Shown: piece after piece, positions 42,819 through 51,379 of the stretch | How positions within the stretch are numbered: the stretch's first letter is position 1 | How the letters are laid out: each line of letters begins with the position of its first letter | Source of the DNA: CADEDH01 sp965262175 | GTDB lineage: Bacteria > Actinomycetota > Acidimicrobiia > Acidimicrobiales > SZUA-35 | Assembly: GCA_965262175.1 (NCBI GenBank) | Contig: CBDHES010000002.1 | Coordinates: 2,976,001-3,040,000 of the forward strand | Direction of reading: 5' to 3' | DNA: 64,000 nt | Translations under genes and position numbers: made by a program | Notes under the pieces: model-generated | The model's input: only the letters and a program-made list of their open reading frames with translations | Told to the model about the DNA's origin: nothing | Database searches by the model: none

Positions 42819-43639
42819 ATGTCGATGGTGACGAACCCCTTGCTCACCTCCCGGATGTGCACCCAGGAGCAGCTCGAATCGCCCCGGTTCAAGGCGTGGG
42901 CCGAGCGGCTCAGCGAGCATCCCGGCCGCCTCCACCGCAAGCTGTGGGAGTACTGCTTCATCGCCGAGGCCCTCGGCGAGCGGGCATGCTCCAGCCGGGC
43001 CGGACCGGCCTCGGGTTCGCGGTGGGTACCGAACCGCTGGCGTCGATGTTCGTTTCGATGGGCTGCACCGTCGTGGCGTCGGACATGGACCCCGAGGAAG
43101 CGGCGGCCCGGGGCTGGGTCGACACCAACCAGCACGCCGCCGGGATCGATGCGCTGAACCAGCGAGGCCTCTGCCCCGACGCCCTGTTCCGGACGAACTG
43201 CTCGTTCCGGGCGGTCGACATGAACGACATCCCGTCGGACCTGACCGGGTTCGATTTCGTGTGGTCGTCGTGTGCCTTCGAGCATCTCGGCTCGATCGAG
43301 AACGGGATCGAGTTCGTGGTCAACGCCATGAAGTGCCTGAAGCCCGGCGGGATCGCGGTCCACACCACCGAGTTCAACGCCTCATCGAACGAGGCGACCC
43401 TCACCGAGGGTGGGACGGTGCTGTTCCGCCGCCGGGACTTCGAGGAGATCGCCGATCGTCTGGTCGCTGCCGGTCACGAGATCAGCCTCGACTTCACCGC
43501 CGGTTCGCTCCCCGCCGACCACCACGTCGACCTGCCCCCCTACAAGCAGGACGTGCACCTCAAGCTCCTCCTCGCCGAGTACGTCTGCACCTCCTACGGC
43601 ATCATCGTCAAGGCGGCCGGCGGCCCAGAAACCGAGTAA
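42819..43639 (+). CDS. Class I SAM-dependent methyltransferase, frameshifted
   Basis: ATG 42819 follows an AGGAG site and opens MSMVTNPLLTSRMCTQEQLE. At 42982-42984 the coding frame jumps by one: the downstream frame continues MLQPGRTGLGFAVGTEPLAS, VVASDMDPEEA, FDFVWSSCAFEHLGSIENGI and MKCLKPGGIAVHTTEF to TAA 43637-43639. Adding one G to GAGCGGGCATG restores a single 273-residue methyltransferase (GxGxE-type motif, acidic strand 2, strand-4 FDFVWS). It is probably a sugar methyltransferase of the glycan cluster. Whether the shift is real or a sequence error is unresolved. Confidence 0.8.
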
Positions 43640-43717
43640 CGACCCCGATCGCAGCGAGACGGGCGGCCCTGGCGGGACCGGGACCGGTGGGCGGCCCGGC
43701 TGTCCGGTCCGCTGCGG

Positions 43718-45016
43718 TCAGAGGATCGTCGGGGCCGGCTCGGTGAGGGTGGAATCGAGGCTGGCGGCGAGGTGGACCGGACCGAGGATCGGTCGCTCGG
43801 TCGAGACCTCGAACCGGATCTGGTTCTGCGACCGGTCGTACTCCCGGGCCTCGGCCGGAGCCTGGAGGGCCACGGTCACCACGTAGGTTCCGTCGGCGAA
43901 GGGGAGGTCGTCGATCTCGAACATCATCTGGCCGCGGGAGCCCGTGGCGTAGACGTCGGTGCCCAGCAGGTCGAGGCTGGAGATGTTGGCCCAGATCGTC
44001 CCGTCGGTCCGATGGATCCACAGGTGGACCCGGAGGGGGACCACTTCACCGATCCCGATGTCGACCCCGACCCGGAGCCGGTCGCCGGCCTGATGGGCCG
44101 GGCGATCGTTGGGCGGCGGCTCGATCCACACCCGCCGGAGGGTGACCGGGGAATCGGCAACCGACCCGACCTCGTTGTCGACGACCGGGTCGGTGACCGG
44201 AGCGTGGCCGTGGGACAGGAGGGAGCGACGGTAGGCGGCGATCGCCTCGTCGACGTCGCCGAGGTGGACCAGCCGGCCGCGGTCGAGGACCATCGCCCGA
44301 TTGCACAGGTTGCGGACCTGCTCCGGGGAGTGGGTGACGAGGCAGATCGTCCGGCCCTCGGCCTGGAACGCCTGGATCCGGCCGATGCACTTGGCCTGGA
44401 AGGCCTCGTCGCCGACGGCCAGGACCTCGTCGATGAGGAGCACGTCGGGTTCGAGGTTGACCGCCACGGCGAACCCGAGACGGGCGTACATCCCCGAGCT
44501 GTAGTGCTTGACCTGGGAGTCGATGAAGTCCTCGAGCCCGGCAAAGGCCACGATGTCATCGAAGATCTCATCGATCCGGGCCCGGGAGAAGCCGAGGATC
44601 GACCCGTTGAGGTAGACGTTCTCCCGGCCGGTCAGGTCGGGATGGAAGCCGGCCCCCAACTCGAGGAGGGCCGACAACCGGCCCCGGACCCTCACGATCC
44701 CCTGGCTGGGGCGGATCGTGCCGGCGATGCACTTCAACAGGGTGCTCTTCCCGGAGCCGTTGTGACCGAGGATGCCGAAGGTCTCACCGGCCCGAACCTC
44801 GAAGTCGACGTCTCGGAGCGCGTGGAAGTCGGCCACGGTCGACTGCCGGAGGGTGAGGAGCCGTTCCTTGAGGGTCTTGGCCGGCTCGGAGTGCTTGCGG
44901 AACGTCTTGGAGACGTCGGACACCTCGATGGCGACCGGGGCCAACTCGACGCTGACGGTGAGGCTCGGGTCGGGCTCGGGCTCGCTCCCGGTCCCGGGCT
45001 CGACGGGAGGTGACAT
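43718..45016 (-). CDS. Polysaccharide ABC exporter ATPase with Wzt-like C-terminal domain
   Basis: This 432-residue ATPase drives export of a lipid-linked polysaccharide. The nucleotide-binding domain (about 28-250) has Walker A GHNGSGKST, signature YSSGMYARL, Walker B VLLIDEVLAVGDE and THSPEQV. These are typical of the Wzt/TagH/RfbE family. The C-terminal domain (about 285-432), beta-rich with VHLWIHRTDGTIWANIS, resembles the Wzt carbohydrate-binding domain that recognises the finished glycan end. ATG 45016 is preferred to GTG 45022 because of ribosome-site spacing. It is coupled to the permease gene. Confidence 0.9.
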   Translation of the reverse strand: MSPPVEPGTGSEPEPDPSLTVSVELAPVAIEVSDVSKTFRKHSEPAKTLKERLLTLRQSTVADFHALRDVDFEVRAGETFGILGHNGSGKSTLLKCIAGTIRPSQGIVRVRGRLSALLELGAGFHPDLTGRENVYLNGSILGFSRARIDEIFDDIVAFAGLEDFIDSQVKHYSSGMYARLGFAVAVNLEPDVLLIDEVLAVGDEAFQAKCIGRIQAFQAEGRTICLVTHSPEQVRNLCNRAMVLDRGRLVHLGDVDEAIAAYRRSLLSHGHAPVTDPVVDNEVGSVADSPVTLRRVWIEPPPNDRPAHQAGDRLRVGVDIGIGEVVPLRVHLWIHRTDGTIWANISSLDLLGTDVYATGSRGQMMFEIDDLPFADGTYVVTVALQAPAEAREYDRSQNQIRFEVSTERPILGPVHLAASLDSTLTEPAPTIL

Positions 45017-45018
45017 GG

Positions 45019-45936
45019 TCACAGCTCTTCACCCAGGTTGGCTTCGAGGCGGACGAAGACGCGGAATCCGAGGTAGAGGAAGACCAGACCGAACAGGAAC
45101 GAGATGCCCAGGTTCTGGACGTACCACCAGGTGGGGCGGAACAGCAGCTCGAACTCGGCCTGCTGGTCGGGCCCGAAGTTGGACGGGTTGTAGACCACCC
45201 GCTGGAAGGTGGTGACGACGGGGATCATCGGGTTCAGCATCGCCAACCGCTCGGCACCGGGCCCCCATCGCCCGATCAGGGCTTCGCCGACGAAGTCATA
45301 GACGTAGACGATCGGGGTGAACCAGAACCAGGTCAGGAGGCCGAGCTCCAGGAAGTGCTGGACGTCTCGGTAGTGCACGTTCAGGCCCGACAGGAGCAGA
45401 CCGAGACCGGTCACGAGCATGAGCGTGACGACCAGGGCCGGGATCGTCAGCCAGAGCATGCCCCACTCGGGCGACTGGCGGAAGAACGCCAAGCCGACCA
45501 GCAGGATCGTGAGCTGGAAGAAGAAGGTGATCAGGTTGGCCCCGATCGCCGCCAAGGGGAGGATCTCGCGGGGGAACCAGACCTTTTGGACGAGCGGCCC
45601 GTTGGCCGTGATCGAGGTGGTCGCCGCGCTGAGCCCCGACGAGAAGAGGTTGAACGCCAGCAGCCCGGAGAGCAGGAGCAGGCCATAGCGGGGGACGTTG
45701 GCCCGGAGGATGATGTCGAACACGACGCTGAACACCATCAGGTACAGCAGCGGGTTGAGGAGTGTCCACAGGAAGCCGAGGATGCTGTCCTTGTACTTGA
45801 CCTTCAGCTCCCGGCGCACGAGGTTGACCAGCAGCTCCCGGTACGTCCAGATGTCGCGAAGCCGGGAGGCCACGTCGGGAGGCCTCGTACCGTTCTCCAG
45901 CAGTGGCGGGAGGTCCGTGTCACGGATCGCAGTCAC
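45019..45936 (-). CDS. Polysaccharide ABC exporter permease (Wzm/TagG-like)
   Basis: This 305-residue ABC-2 permease has about six transmembrane helices. The family marks are the amphipathic N-terminus LLVNLVRRELKVKYKDSILGFLW, split by membrane entry at TLLNPLLYLMVFSVVF, and LNVHYRDVQHFLELGLLTWFWFTP in two parts. It forms a channel with the adjacent ATPase for the glycan made by the genes at 39-43 kb. Start GTG 45934-45936; the alternatives are worse. Confidence 0.9.
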   Translation of the reverse strand: MTAIRDTDLPPLLENGTRPPDVASRLRDIWTYRELLVNLVRRELKVKYKDSILGFLWTLLNPLLYLMVFSVVFDIILRANVPRYGLLLLSGLLAFNLFSSGLSAATTSITANGPLVQKVWFPREILPLAAIGANLITFFFQLTILLVGLAFFRQSPEWGMLWLTIPALVVTLMLVTGLGLLLSGLNVHYRDVQHFLELGLLTWFWFTPIVYVYDFVGEALIGRWGPGAERLAMLNPMIPVVTTFQRVVYNPSNFGPDQQAEFELLFRPTWWYVQNLGISFLFGLVFLYLGFRVFVRLEANLGEEL

Positions 45937-46040
45937 CTGTCGAGTCTAGCGACCGGCCGCAACCGGTCCGGGGCAGCCCGCCATAGGCAACGGCGCCCCT
46001 CCCAGAGCGGCCAGCGACGTCCACCGGGTCGACGCCGGTG

Positions 46041-47138
46041 TCATCGCTTCTGGGCCCGCCAGTTGGCCGCCGCCTCCTCGGCGTCGACGAACGGGCCGTC
46101 GACCGCGTACCCCAGGTCGGCCAGTACCCGGCGATGGGTCACCGCCAGCCGCTCCGCCACCGGGCGGGGGAGGAAGTCGCGCCAGCCGTCGGCCTTGCTC
46201 CGCCACCGGTGATGGTTCGGCGTTCCGACGAGGGTCCGCTCCCGGACGCCGTCGGGGTCGACCGGTTCGCCCAGCAGCTCGTCGGTCGCCTCCGGGACGA
46301 CGATCCCCAGGTCGTCGGCCAGCTTGGCCACGACCGGCCCGGTGCTGGCGATGAGGTCCTCGTAGCGGATCCGGTACGTGGCGGGGTCGTTCCACCAGTC
46401 GGCGGTGATGGCCAGCAGCCGGGACGCCCCGCTGCCGGTCGCCCACTCGACGAACTGCTCGCTGGTCGGGCTGGCCCCCCGCAGCGTCGTCGGGGAGCCG
46501 ATCGCCTCGCCGTCGAGCCAGTCGAGGATCTGCGGTTCGTGCCGGCTGAAATGGAGGATCGAGATCACCACGTCGAGGGGGTGGCGGGCGACGGTCACGA
46601 CCCGGGCCGACAGACGATCGACGAACTGGAGGGCCCGGCGATTGCGGACGGCGTGGATCTGCATGAGGACCGGGGCGGTCACCAGCTCGGTCGCCACATC
46701 GTCGATCGTCGGCGCCGCCAGCACCGGGTAGCCGAACACCTCGTGGAAGAGCCGCTGGAGCAGGGTGTTGCCCGACCGGGGCGCCGAGGTGAGCAGGACG
46801 TTGGGTCGGCCGGTGAGCGGTCGGGCCCGGTCGACGACGAAGGCCCGGTGGTAGTCGTTCCGCAGGGTGGCGGCCAGGGTCCGGTACAGGTCGGCCTGTG
46901 CCGGGGCCGCCTCATCGATCAGCCGTCCCTCGATCAACGAGGCCAGCTCCATGGCCCGGACCCGACGCCGACCCGGCATCGACACCATCAGCGCCTGGAG
47001 GGCGTCGGTGACCAGCGCATCGTCGACACCGGCGGCAGCGATCGTCTCGGGCCAGTGGTGGCGACGGGCGAAATCGGCGAGATCGAGCTCTCGGCGGGAC
47101 GGCCGGGAGCTGGGGCGCTTGGCGGCGGGGCGCTTCAT
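46041..47138 (-). CDS. Sulfotransferase-family protein
   Basis: This is a 365-residue PAPS-dependent sulfotransferase. The 5'-phosphosulfate loop is LTSAPRSGNTLLQRL (about residues 115-128) and the 3'-phosphate region VVTVARHPLDVVISILHF (about 180-197). The carboxy part has IRYEDLIAS. It may sulfate sugars of the neighbouring surface glycan; the location supports but does not prove this. Start ATG 47136-47138; single gene upstream of the exporter on the same strand (104 bp gap). Confidence 0.87.
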   Translation of the reverse strand: MKRPAAKRPSSRPSRRELDLADFARRHHWPETIAAAGVDDALVTDALQALMVSMPGRRRVRAMELASLIEGRLIDEAAPAQADLYRTLAATLRNDYHRAFVVDRARPLTGRPNVLLTSAPRSGNTLLQRLFHEVFGYPVLAAPTIDDVATELVTAPVLMQIHAVRNRRALQFVDRLSARVVTVARHPLDVVISILHFSRHEPQILDWLDGEAIGSPTTLRGASPTSEQFVEWATGSGASRLLAITADWWNDPATYRIRYEDLIASTGPVVAKLADDLGIVVPEATDELLGEPVDPDGVRERTLVGTPNHHRWRSKADGWRDFLPRPVAERLAVTHRRVLADLGYAVDGPFVDAEEAAANWRAQKR

Positions 47139-47254
47139 GATGGTCGGGACCCGAGGCGGCGGCGGGATCCGCCGACGGGTCCGAGGCCGGGGGATCGCGT
47201 AGGCCCGATTCTAGATGATCGCCCGACGGGTCCCGCTGGGCGGTGTCGCCGTGC

Positions 47255-48019
47255 TCAGGTCCGTTCGTAGACCCAGCCACCCGGATCGAGGGTGAGCCGG
47301 TTGCGGGGCCCGGCGACGCCCGGGTCTTGCTGGTCGTAGCCGGCGTCGCCACCCCAGGCCAGGATGACCGGGTCGGCGGCGATGGGGCGGGTGAAGAACT
47401 CCTCGGGTTCGGCCGAGGAGGCCCAACCGAGCGCTGCGTCGACCGATCGGTGGGTGTCGAGCTGCCACAGTGTCAGCCACGTCGGCGGGACGATCTCGAT
47501 CTCCGAGCCCCGATGCCGATCGATGGCGTCCCCCGGCCGGAACCACCGGTGCTCGTGGATCTCACCGCCGTCGACCGAGACCTCGCCGTCGGGGCATCGT
47601 CCGACGAAGAACCAGGTGGAGAACCGCTTGACCCGGTTCCCCTTCATCGCCGCCCGGGGCGGGGGAACCCAGTACGACCAGGTGAACAGCTCGCCACCGT
47701 CGATCTCCAGGCCGGTCTCCTCCGCCACCTCCCGGGCCGCGGCCCGGCGGGCCGATCCCAGGTGGTCGTCGTGGTCCAGTTCGTCGTCGTCGACTCGACC
47801 GCCGGGGAAGACCCACATCCCACCGAAGGCGATCTTCGAGTTGCGACGCAACATGAGCACCTCGGGTCCGTCGTCGTGGTCGCGCAGCAGGAGCACGGTG
47901 GCGGCTGGGATCAGGACGTCGTCGTCGGTCACGGGGACCAACGGTACGGCGGCCCAGGGAACGTCGCCAAGCTCGGCCGACCCTCGAGGGGAGGATGGGG
48001 TCGGCCGAGCTCGGGACAT
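47255..48019 (-). CDS. Nudix hydrolase
   Basis: This protein of about 254 residues is a pyrophosphohydrolase. The Nudix box is GGRVDDDE...ARRAAAREVAEETGLEI (an expanded form with extra residues before REVAEETG), preceded by IPAATVLLLRD and FGGMWVFPGG. The long insert and C-terminal extension (VPPTWLTLWQLDTH) match the NUDT19-like subgroup, which includes acyl-CoA diphosphatases. The start is uncertain: ATG 48019 is used, GTG 47930-47932 begins closer to the conserved domain, and neither has a ribosome site. Confidence 0.82.
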   Translation of the reverse strand: MSRARPTPSSPRGSAELGDVPWAAVPLVPVTDDDVLIPAATVLLLRDHDDGPEVLMLRRNSKIAFGGMWVFPGGRVDDDELDHDDHLGSARRAAAREVAEETGLEIDGGELFTWSYWVPPPRAAMKGNRVKRFSTWFFVGRCPDGEVSVDGGEIHEHRWFRPGDAIDRHRGSEIEIVPPTWLTLWQLDTHRSVDAALGWASSAEPEEFFTRPIAADPVILAWGGDAGYDQQDPGVAGPRNRLTLDPGGWVYERT

Positions 48020-48213
48020 GGGGGGGGTGGGGTGGGACGGCGATTGCCAGGGCGCCGGCACGAGGCCGGTGGCGATGCGTGTGGAGGAGGTGACAACCAC
48101 CGCCCCACCCCGGTTTGGCCGGTGAGGGTGATGATCACCGGTCTCAGTAGCATCGTCAGGCGGCGCTCGAAACTTGAGTCGGTCGATCTATCCCGAACCC
48201 GAAGGACGGGCCG

Positions 48214-48417
48214 ATGCTCGGTGACAACTTCCTGGCCTACTTGACCCTGGCGATCGGCGGTGCGCTCGTCGCCGGGAACGTCGCCGCGTTGCTCCGACCC
48301 CGCCAGGATGGTCCCGGGGGGACGACGGTGCGAGCCCCGGTCGGGCGGGCGCTGATCCAGATCGTCGTCGGCGGCGTCGCGTCGATCTGGGCTCTGGCGA
48401 CCCTGCTGGCCGGGTGA
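48214..48417 (+). CDS. Small two-helix membrane protein
   Basis: This 67-residue protein has two predicted transmembrane helices (about residues 6-27 and 45-66) joined by a short basic loop. ATG 48214 follows GAAGGACGGG. The family is not recognised. It is similar in kind to small conserved actinobacterial membrane proteins of unknown function. It is convergent with dnaB. Confidence 0.6.
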   Translation: MLGDNFLAYLTLAIGGALVAGNVAALLRPRQDGPGGTTVRAPVGRALIQIVVGGVASIWALATLLAG

Positions 48418-48431
48418 GGCCCCGCTCGCTC

Positions 48432-48447
48432 AGCCAGCCGGCTGGCT
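48432..48447. terminator. 16-bp perfect palindrome at convergent ends
   Basis: AGCCAGCCGGCTGGCT is self-complementary over all 16 bases. It lies 15 bases after the small membrane gene stop and overlaps the dnaB stop codon by two bases. It may act as a U-tract-less bidirectional terminator. Confidence 0.4.
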
Positions 48448-50749
48448 AGAACTCGCCGGGATCAGCGCCCGATCCACCGCCGTCCGGCGTCGAGCGGGCC
48501 ATGTTGTCGAACCGGGTGTACTGGCCCCGGAACGCCAAGCGGACCTTCCCGGTCGGGCCGTTCCGGTGTTTGGCGATGATCACCTCGGCGACGCCCTTGT
48601 CGGGCGAGGCCTCGTCGTACACCTCGTCTCGATAGAGGAACAGCACCACGTCGGCGTCCTGTTCGAGGCTGTTGTGGGCGATGATGCCGTTGGCGACGAA
48701 GTTGTGATCGCCCTCGACGGTGCAGTCGAACACCGGTTGCTCACCGAGCGGCTCGATGGAGACGATCTCGTCCCAGAAGATGTCCGACTCGGCCACCCGG
48801 TGGGGTATGGGGTCGAGGTTCGGGGTCGGCGTCGTCGATTCCAGGATGCGGATCGCCTCGGGCAGGACCGAGCCCCGCTCACCATGACAGCCGACCGTCG
48901 TCGCGAACCGGAGCAGGTCGGCGTGGCTCCACACCCGGACGTGGTGGGCCGGCCGATGGCCGGCGTCGGACGATGACGAGATGGTCGTCCCGATACCCAG
49001 CCGGAGGAGCAGGCGCTGCACCCCCCGAGCCATGGGCTCCGAGGTCGTCGAGTACGAGCACTCGACCGTCGGACCCCGCCCGTTGCATGAGATCGTGATC
49101 GAGCCCCCGGTCGCCCACAAGTGGTGGAGGAAGAGCCGGATCTGATCGTTGGGAAGGCGGTGGACGTCGGTCGGGATGTGATGCTCGCAGGGTCGCTTCC
49201 CCCCCGCCTCGACCACCGAACCATCGCCGAGGAGTTGGGCCAACAGCACGACCTCGGGATCCGGCCACGCCACCGGCTCGCTCGGCTCGGGCTCCACCCG
49301 AGGGGTGGCGACCGCACCGCCGACGGACAACTCGTCGAGACGGGCCCATCCGCCGATCGTCAGGAAGCGGTGGTTGGCGGTGGCGTCGACCTCACGACCG
49401 GACGCGAGGCGGAGCCGGTAGACGGGCTTGATCCCCGATCCGAAGGTCTTGACGAGACGACGGGCGCCGAGCCGACCGCGGTCGTCGATCGCCCAGACCA
49501 TCGGGGTCTCCTGGCTCAGGAGGAGGTCGCCCATCGTCACCTCCGACCCGTCGGCCCGAGCGATCCGGGTCGACGCTGGCATGCAGCCGCTCTCACGGAG
49601 GTCGGAGAGCATCGGCCGCTTGTCGGTTCGTTGCTCCAGGCCACGGTTGAGCTGGGCGAGGGCGACGACGGGAACCTCGAGCTCACGGGCCAGGATCTTG
49701 AGGTTTCGGCTGATCTCCGAGACCTCGACCTGGCGGCTCTCGGCGTTGGATCGACCGGTCATCAGCTGGATGTAGTCGATGACCACCATCCCCAGCTCCC
49801 CGTGGCGGCTCTTGAGCCGCCGGGACTTGGCCCGGATGTCCATGACCGAGGTGTGGGGGTAGTCGTCGATGAAGATCGGTGCCTCGGCCAGACGACCGAC
49901 GGCGTGGCTGATCCGGCTCCACTCCCCTTCCTCCAGCCGACCGGTCTTGACCCGGCCGGCATCGACGAGGGCCTCGGAGCACAGCAGCCGCTGCGACAGC
50001 TCGAGCTGGCCCATCTCCAAGGTGAAGATCAGCACCGGCTTGTCGTCGTTCATCGCCGAGTGGGACGCCAACCCGAGGGCGAACGACGTCTTACCCATGG
50101 CGGGCCGGGCACCGACGACGTAGAGGGCGTTCGGCTGGAGACCGGCCAGCTTCTCGTCGAGGTCGAGGTAGCCGGTGCTGAGCCCGGTGATGGCCTCGCC
50201 CCGGTCATAGAGCATCTCGATCCGGTCGAGGTTGGCCGGGAGCAGGTCGCGAATGGGGGCGGTGGTGTCGCTGACCCGCCGTTGGGCGACGTCGAACATC
50301 CGGGCCTCCGCGTCGTCGACCGCGGTCTCGACGTCCTCCGGGACGCCATAAGCGGTCTCGGCGATCTCGTTGCAGACCGAGATCATCCGCCGGAGGAGGG
50401 CGTGCTCCTCGACGATGCGGGCGTAGTGGGCGGCGTTGCTGATGGCCGGTGTCGTGGCCTGGAGGTCGAGCAGCACCTCCGGCCCACCGATCTCGTCGAG
50501 CAGGCCGGCCCGCTTCAGTTCGTCGGCCACGGTGACCGCGTCGACGGGCTCGCCACTGCTGTACAGGCTCATCACCGCGTCGTACAGGTGCCCGTGAGCC
50601 GGCTTGTAGAAGTGGTCGGGATCGAGGATCTCGACGACGTCGGCGATGGCGTCGCGGCTCAGCAGCATCGCACCGAGGACCGACTCCTCGGCCTGGAGGT
50701 TGTGGGGCGGAACCCTCGCTGGCCCGCTCGGGCGGGAACCGTCCGTCAT
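48446..50749 (-). CDS. dnaB: Replicative DNA helicase DnaB containing an intein
   Basis: The 767-codon precursor carries helicase exteins of about 462 residues plus a 305-residue intein. The N-terminal domain opens VPPHNLQAEESVLGAMLLSRDAI. The RecA-like domain has Walker A GARPAMGKTSFALG, Walker B MVVIDYIQLM and, across the intein, DLRESG/SLEQDADVVLFLYRDEVY. After splicing the helicase unwinds DNA at the replication fork as a hexamer. The ATG at 50747-50749 has GATGAGGGG before it. Two DnaA-box-like sites lie upstream. It follows rplI by 183 bp, as in mycobacteria. Confidence 0.95.
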   Translation of the reverse strand: MTDGSRPSGPARVPPHNLQAEESVLGAMLLSRDAIADVVEILDPDHFYKPAHGHLYDAVMSLYSSGEPVDAVTVADELKRAGLLDEIGGPEVLLDLQATTPAISNAAHYARIVEEHALLRRMISVCNEIAETAYGVPEDVETAVDDAEARMFDVAQRRVSDTTAPIRDLLPANLDRIEMLYDRGEAITGLSTGYLDLDEKLAGLQPNALYVVGARPAMGKTSFALGLASHSAMNDDKPVLIFTLEMGQLELSQRLLCSEALVDAGRVKTGRLEEGEWSRISHAVGRLAEAPIFIDDYPHTSVMDIRAKSRRLKSRHGELGMVVIDYIQLMTGRSNAESRQVEVSEISRNLKILARELEVPVVALAQLNRGLEQRTDKRPMLSDLRESGCMPASTRIARADGSEVTMGDLLLSQETPMVWAIDDRGRLGARRLVKTFGSGIKPVYRLRLASGREVDATANHRFLTIGGWARLDELSVGGAVATPRVEPEPSEPVAWPDPEVVLLAQLLGDGSVVEAGGKRPCEHHIPTDVHRLPNDQIRLFLHHLWATGGSITISCNGRGPTVECSYSTTSEPMARGVQRLLLRLGIGTTISSSSDAGHRPAHHVRVWSHADLLRFATTVGCHGERGSVLPEAIRILESTTPTPNLDPIPHRVAESDIFWDEIVSIEPLGEQPVFDCTVEGDHNFVANGIIAHNSLEQDADVVLFLYRDEVYDEASPDKGVAEVIIAKHRNGPTGKVRLAFRGQYTRFDNMARSTPDGGGSGADPGEF
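48671..49585 (-). mobile_element. DnaB intein (305 residues) with LAGLIDADG-type endonuclease remnant
   Basis: The intein begins at Cys (codon 49583-49585) after extein ...LRESG and ends HN (Asn codon 48671-48673) before extein Ser. Block A is CMPASTRIARADGSEV, block B GREVDATANHRFLTIGGW (TxxH), and blocks F/G VFDCTVEGDHNFVANGIIAHN, split at the terminal His-Asn. The central part has LLAQLLGDGSV, the first LAGLIDADG/DOD motif, and VQRLLLRLGIG. A second dodecapeptide motif is not clear, so the endonuclease may be degenerate. The insertion site is the same ESG/S site used by the Synechocystis DnaB intein. All splice residues are present. Confidence 0.9.
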
Positions 50750-50773
50750 CCCCTCATCCTGTTCGCTCGGGGC

Positions 50774-50837
50774 TGTGGACAACCAGGCCGACAACCTGTT
50801 GGTTACCCATCATCTCCGGTGGATCGCCTGTGGACAT
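50774..50837. promoter_or_regulatory. Two DnaA-box-like sites upstream of dnaB
   Basis: TGTGGACAA at 50774-50782 is an exact reverse complement of the actinobacterial DnaA box TTGTCCACA. TGTGGACAT at 50829-50837 matches with one change. Both have the same orientation, 55 bp apart, in the 183-bp gap between rplI and dnaB, 25-88 bp upstream of the dnaB start. Confidence 0.5.
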
Positions 50838-50932
50838 CGACGGCCTCTCCTGAAGGTGGGCGCGACAGAACTGAGCCCTCGACCACGTGGTGGTGATGTG
50901 ACGGCCGGGCCAGGGCCCGGCCGTCCTTGTCG

Positions 50933-51379
50933 TCAGGCGGGAACGACCGACACCGAGACCGGGAACTGCACCTCGTTGTGCGGCTTGACCGTGACGGCGT
51001 GCATGCCGGTCGAACGGATCTGGTCATCGAGCTCGATCATCTTCCGATCGAGCTCGACGCCGGTCTGATCGCGGATGGCGTCGGCAACGTCGGCGTTGGT
51101 GACCGAGCCGAACAACTTGCCCTCGCCACCGGCCCGAGCCGAGATCTCGACCGTCTTGGCCACGAGGACCTTGGCGATCTCCTCGGCTGCCTCTCGTTCT
51201 CGGGCATTGCGGATCTGCCACGACTTCTTCATCGCCGCCGCCTGCGCTTCCACGCCCGGGCTGGCCTGCTGGGCACGCCCCTGGGGAATGAGGAAGTTGC
51301 GGGCGTGGCCATCGGCCACGTCGACGATGTCGCCCCGGTTGCCGAGGCCGTTGATCGATTCGAGAAGAACGATGCGCAT
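50933..51379 (-). CDS. rplI: 50S ribosomal protein L9
   Basis: This 148-residue ribosomal protein binds 23S rRNA domain V through its N-terminal domain. The start MRIVLLESINGLGNRGDIVDVADGHARNFL (read in two parts) and the PQGRAQQAS stretch are diagnostic. A long central helix and the C-terminal domain with GKLFGSVTNADVADAI follow. The length is normal. The ATG shares one base with the rpsR stop (TGATG). Confidence 0.97.
   Translation of the reverse strand: MRIVLLESINGLGNRGDIVDVADGHARNFLIPQGRAQQASPGVEAQAAAMKKSWQIRNAREREAAEEIAKVLVAKTVEISARAGGEGKLFGSVTNADVADAIRDQTGVELDRKMIELDDQIRSTGMHAVTVKPHNEVQFPVSVSVVPA

Noticed and set aside
40811..43363. 850-codon open frame antisense to the glycosyltransferase fusion
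   Set aside because: It lies opposite clear GT4/FkbM motifs, is rich in Gly/Asp/Val/Arg as expected from the complementary strand of GC-rich codons, and has no recognisable domain.
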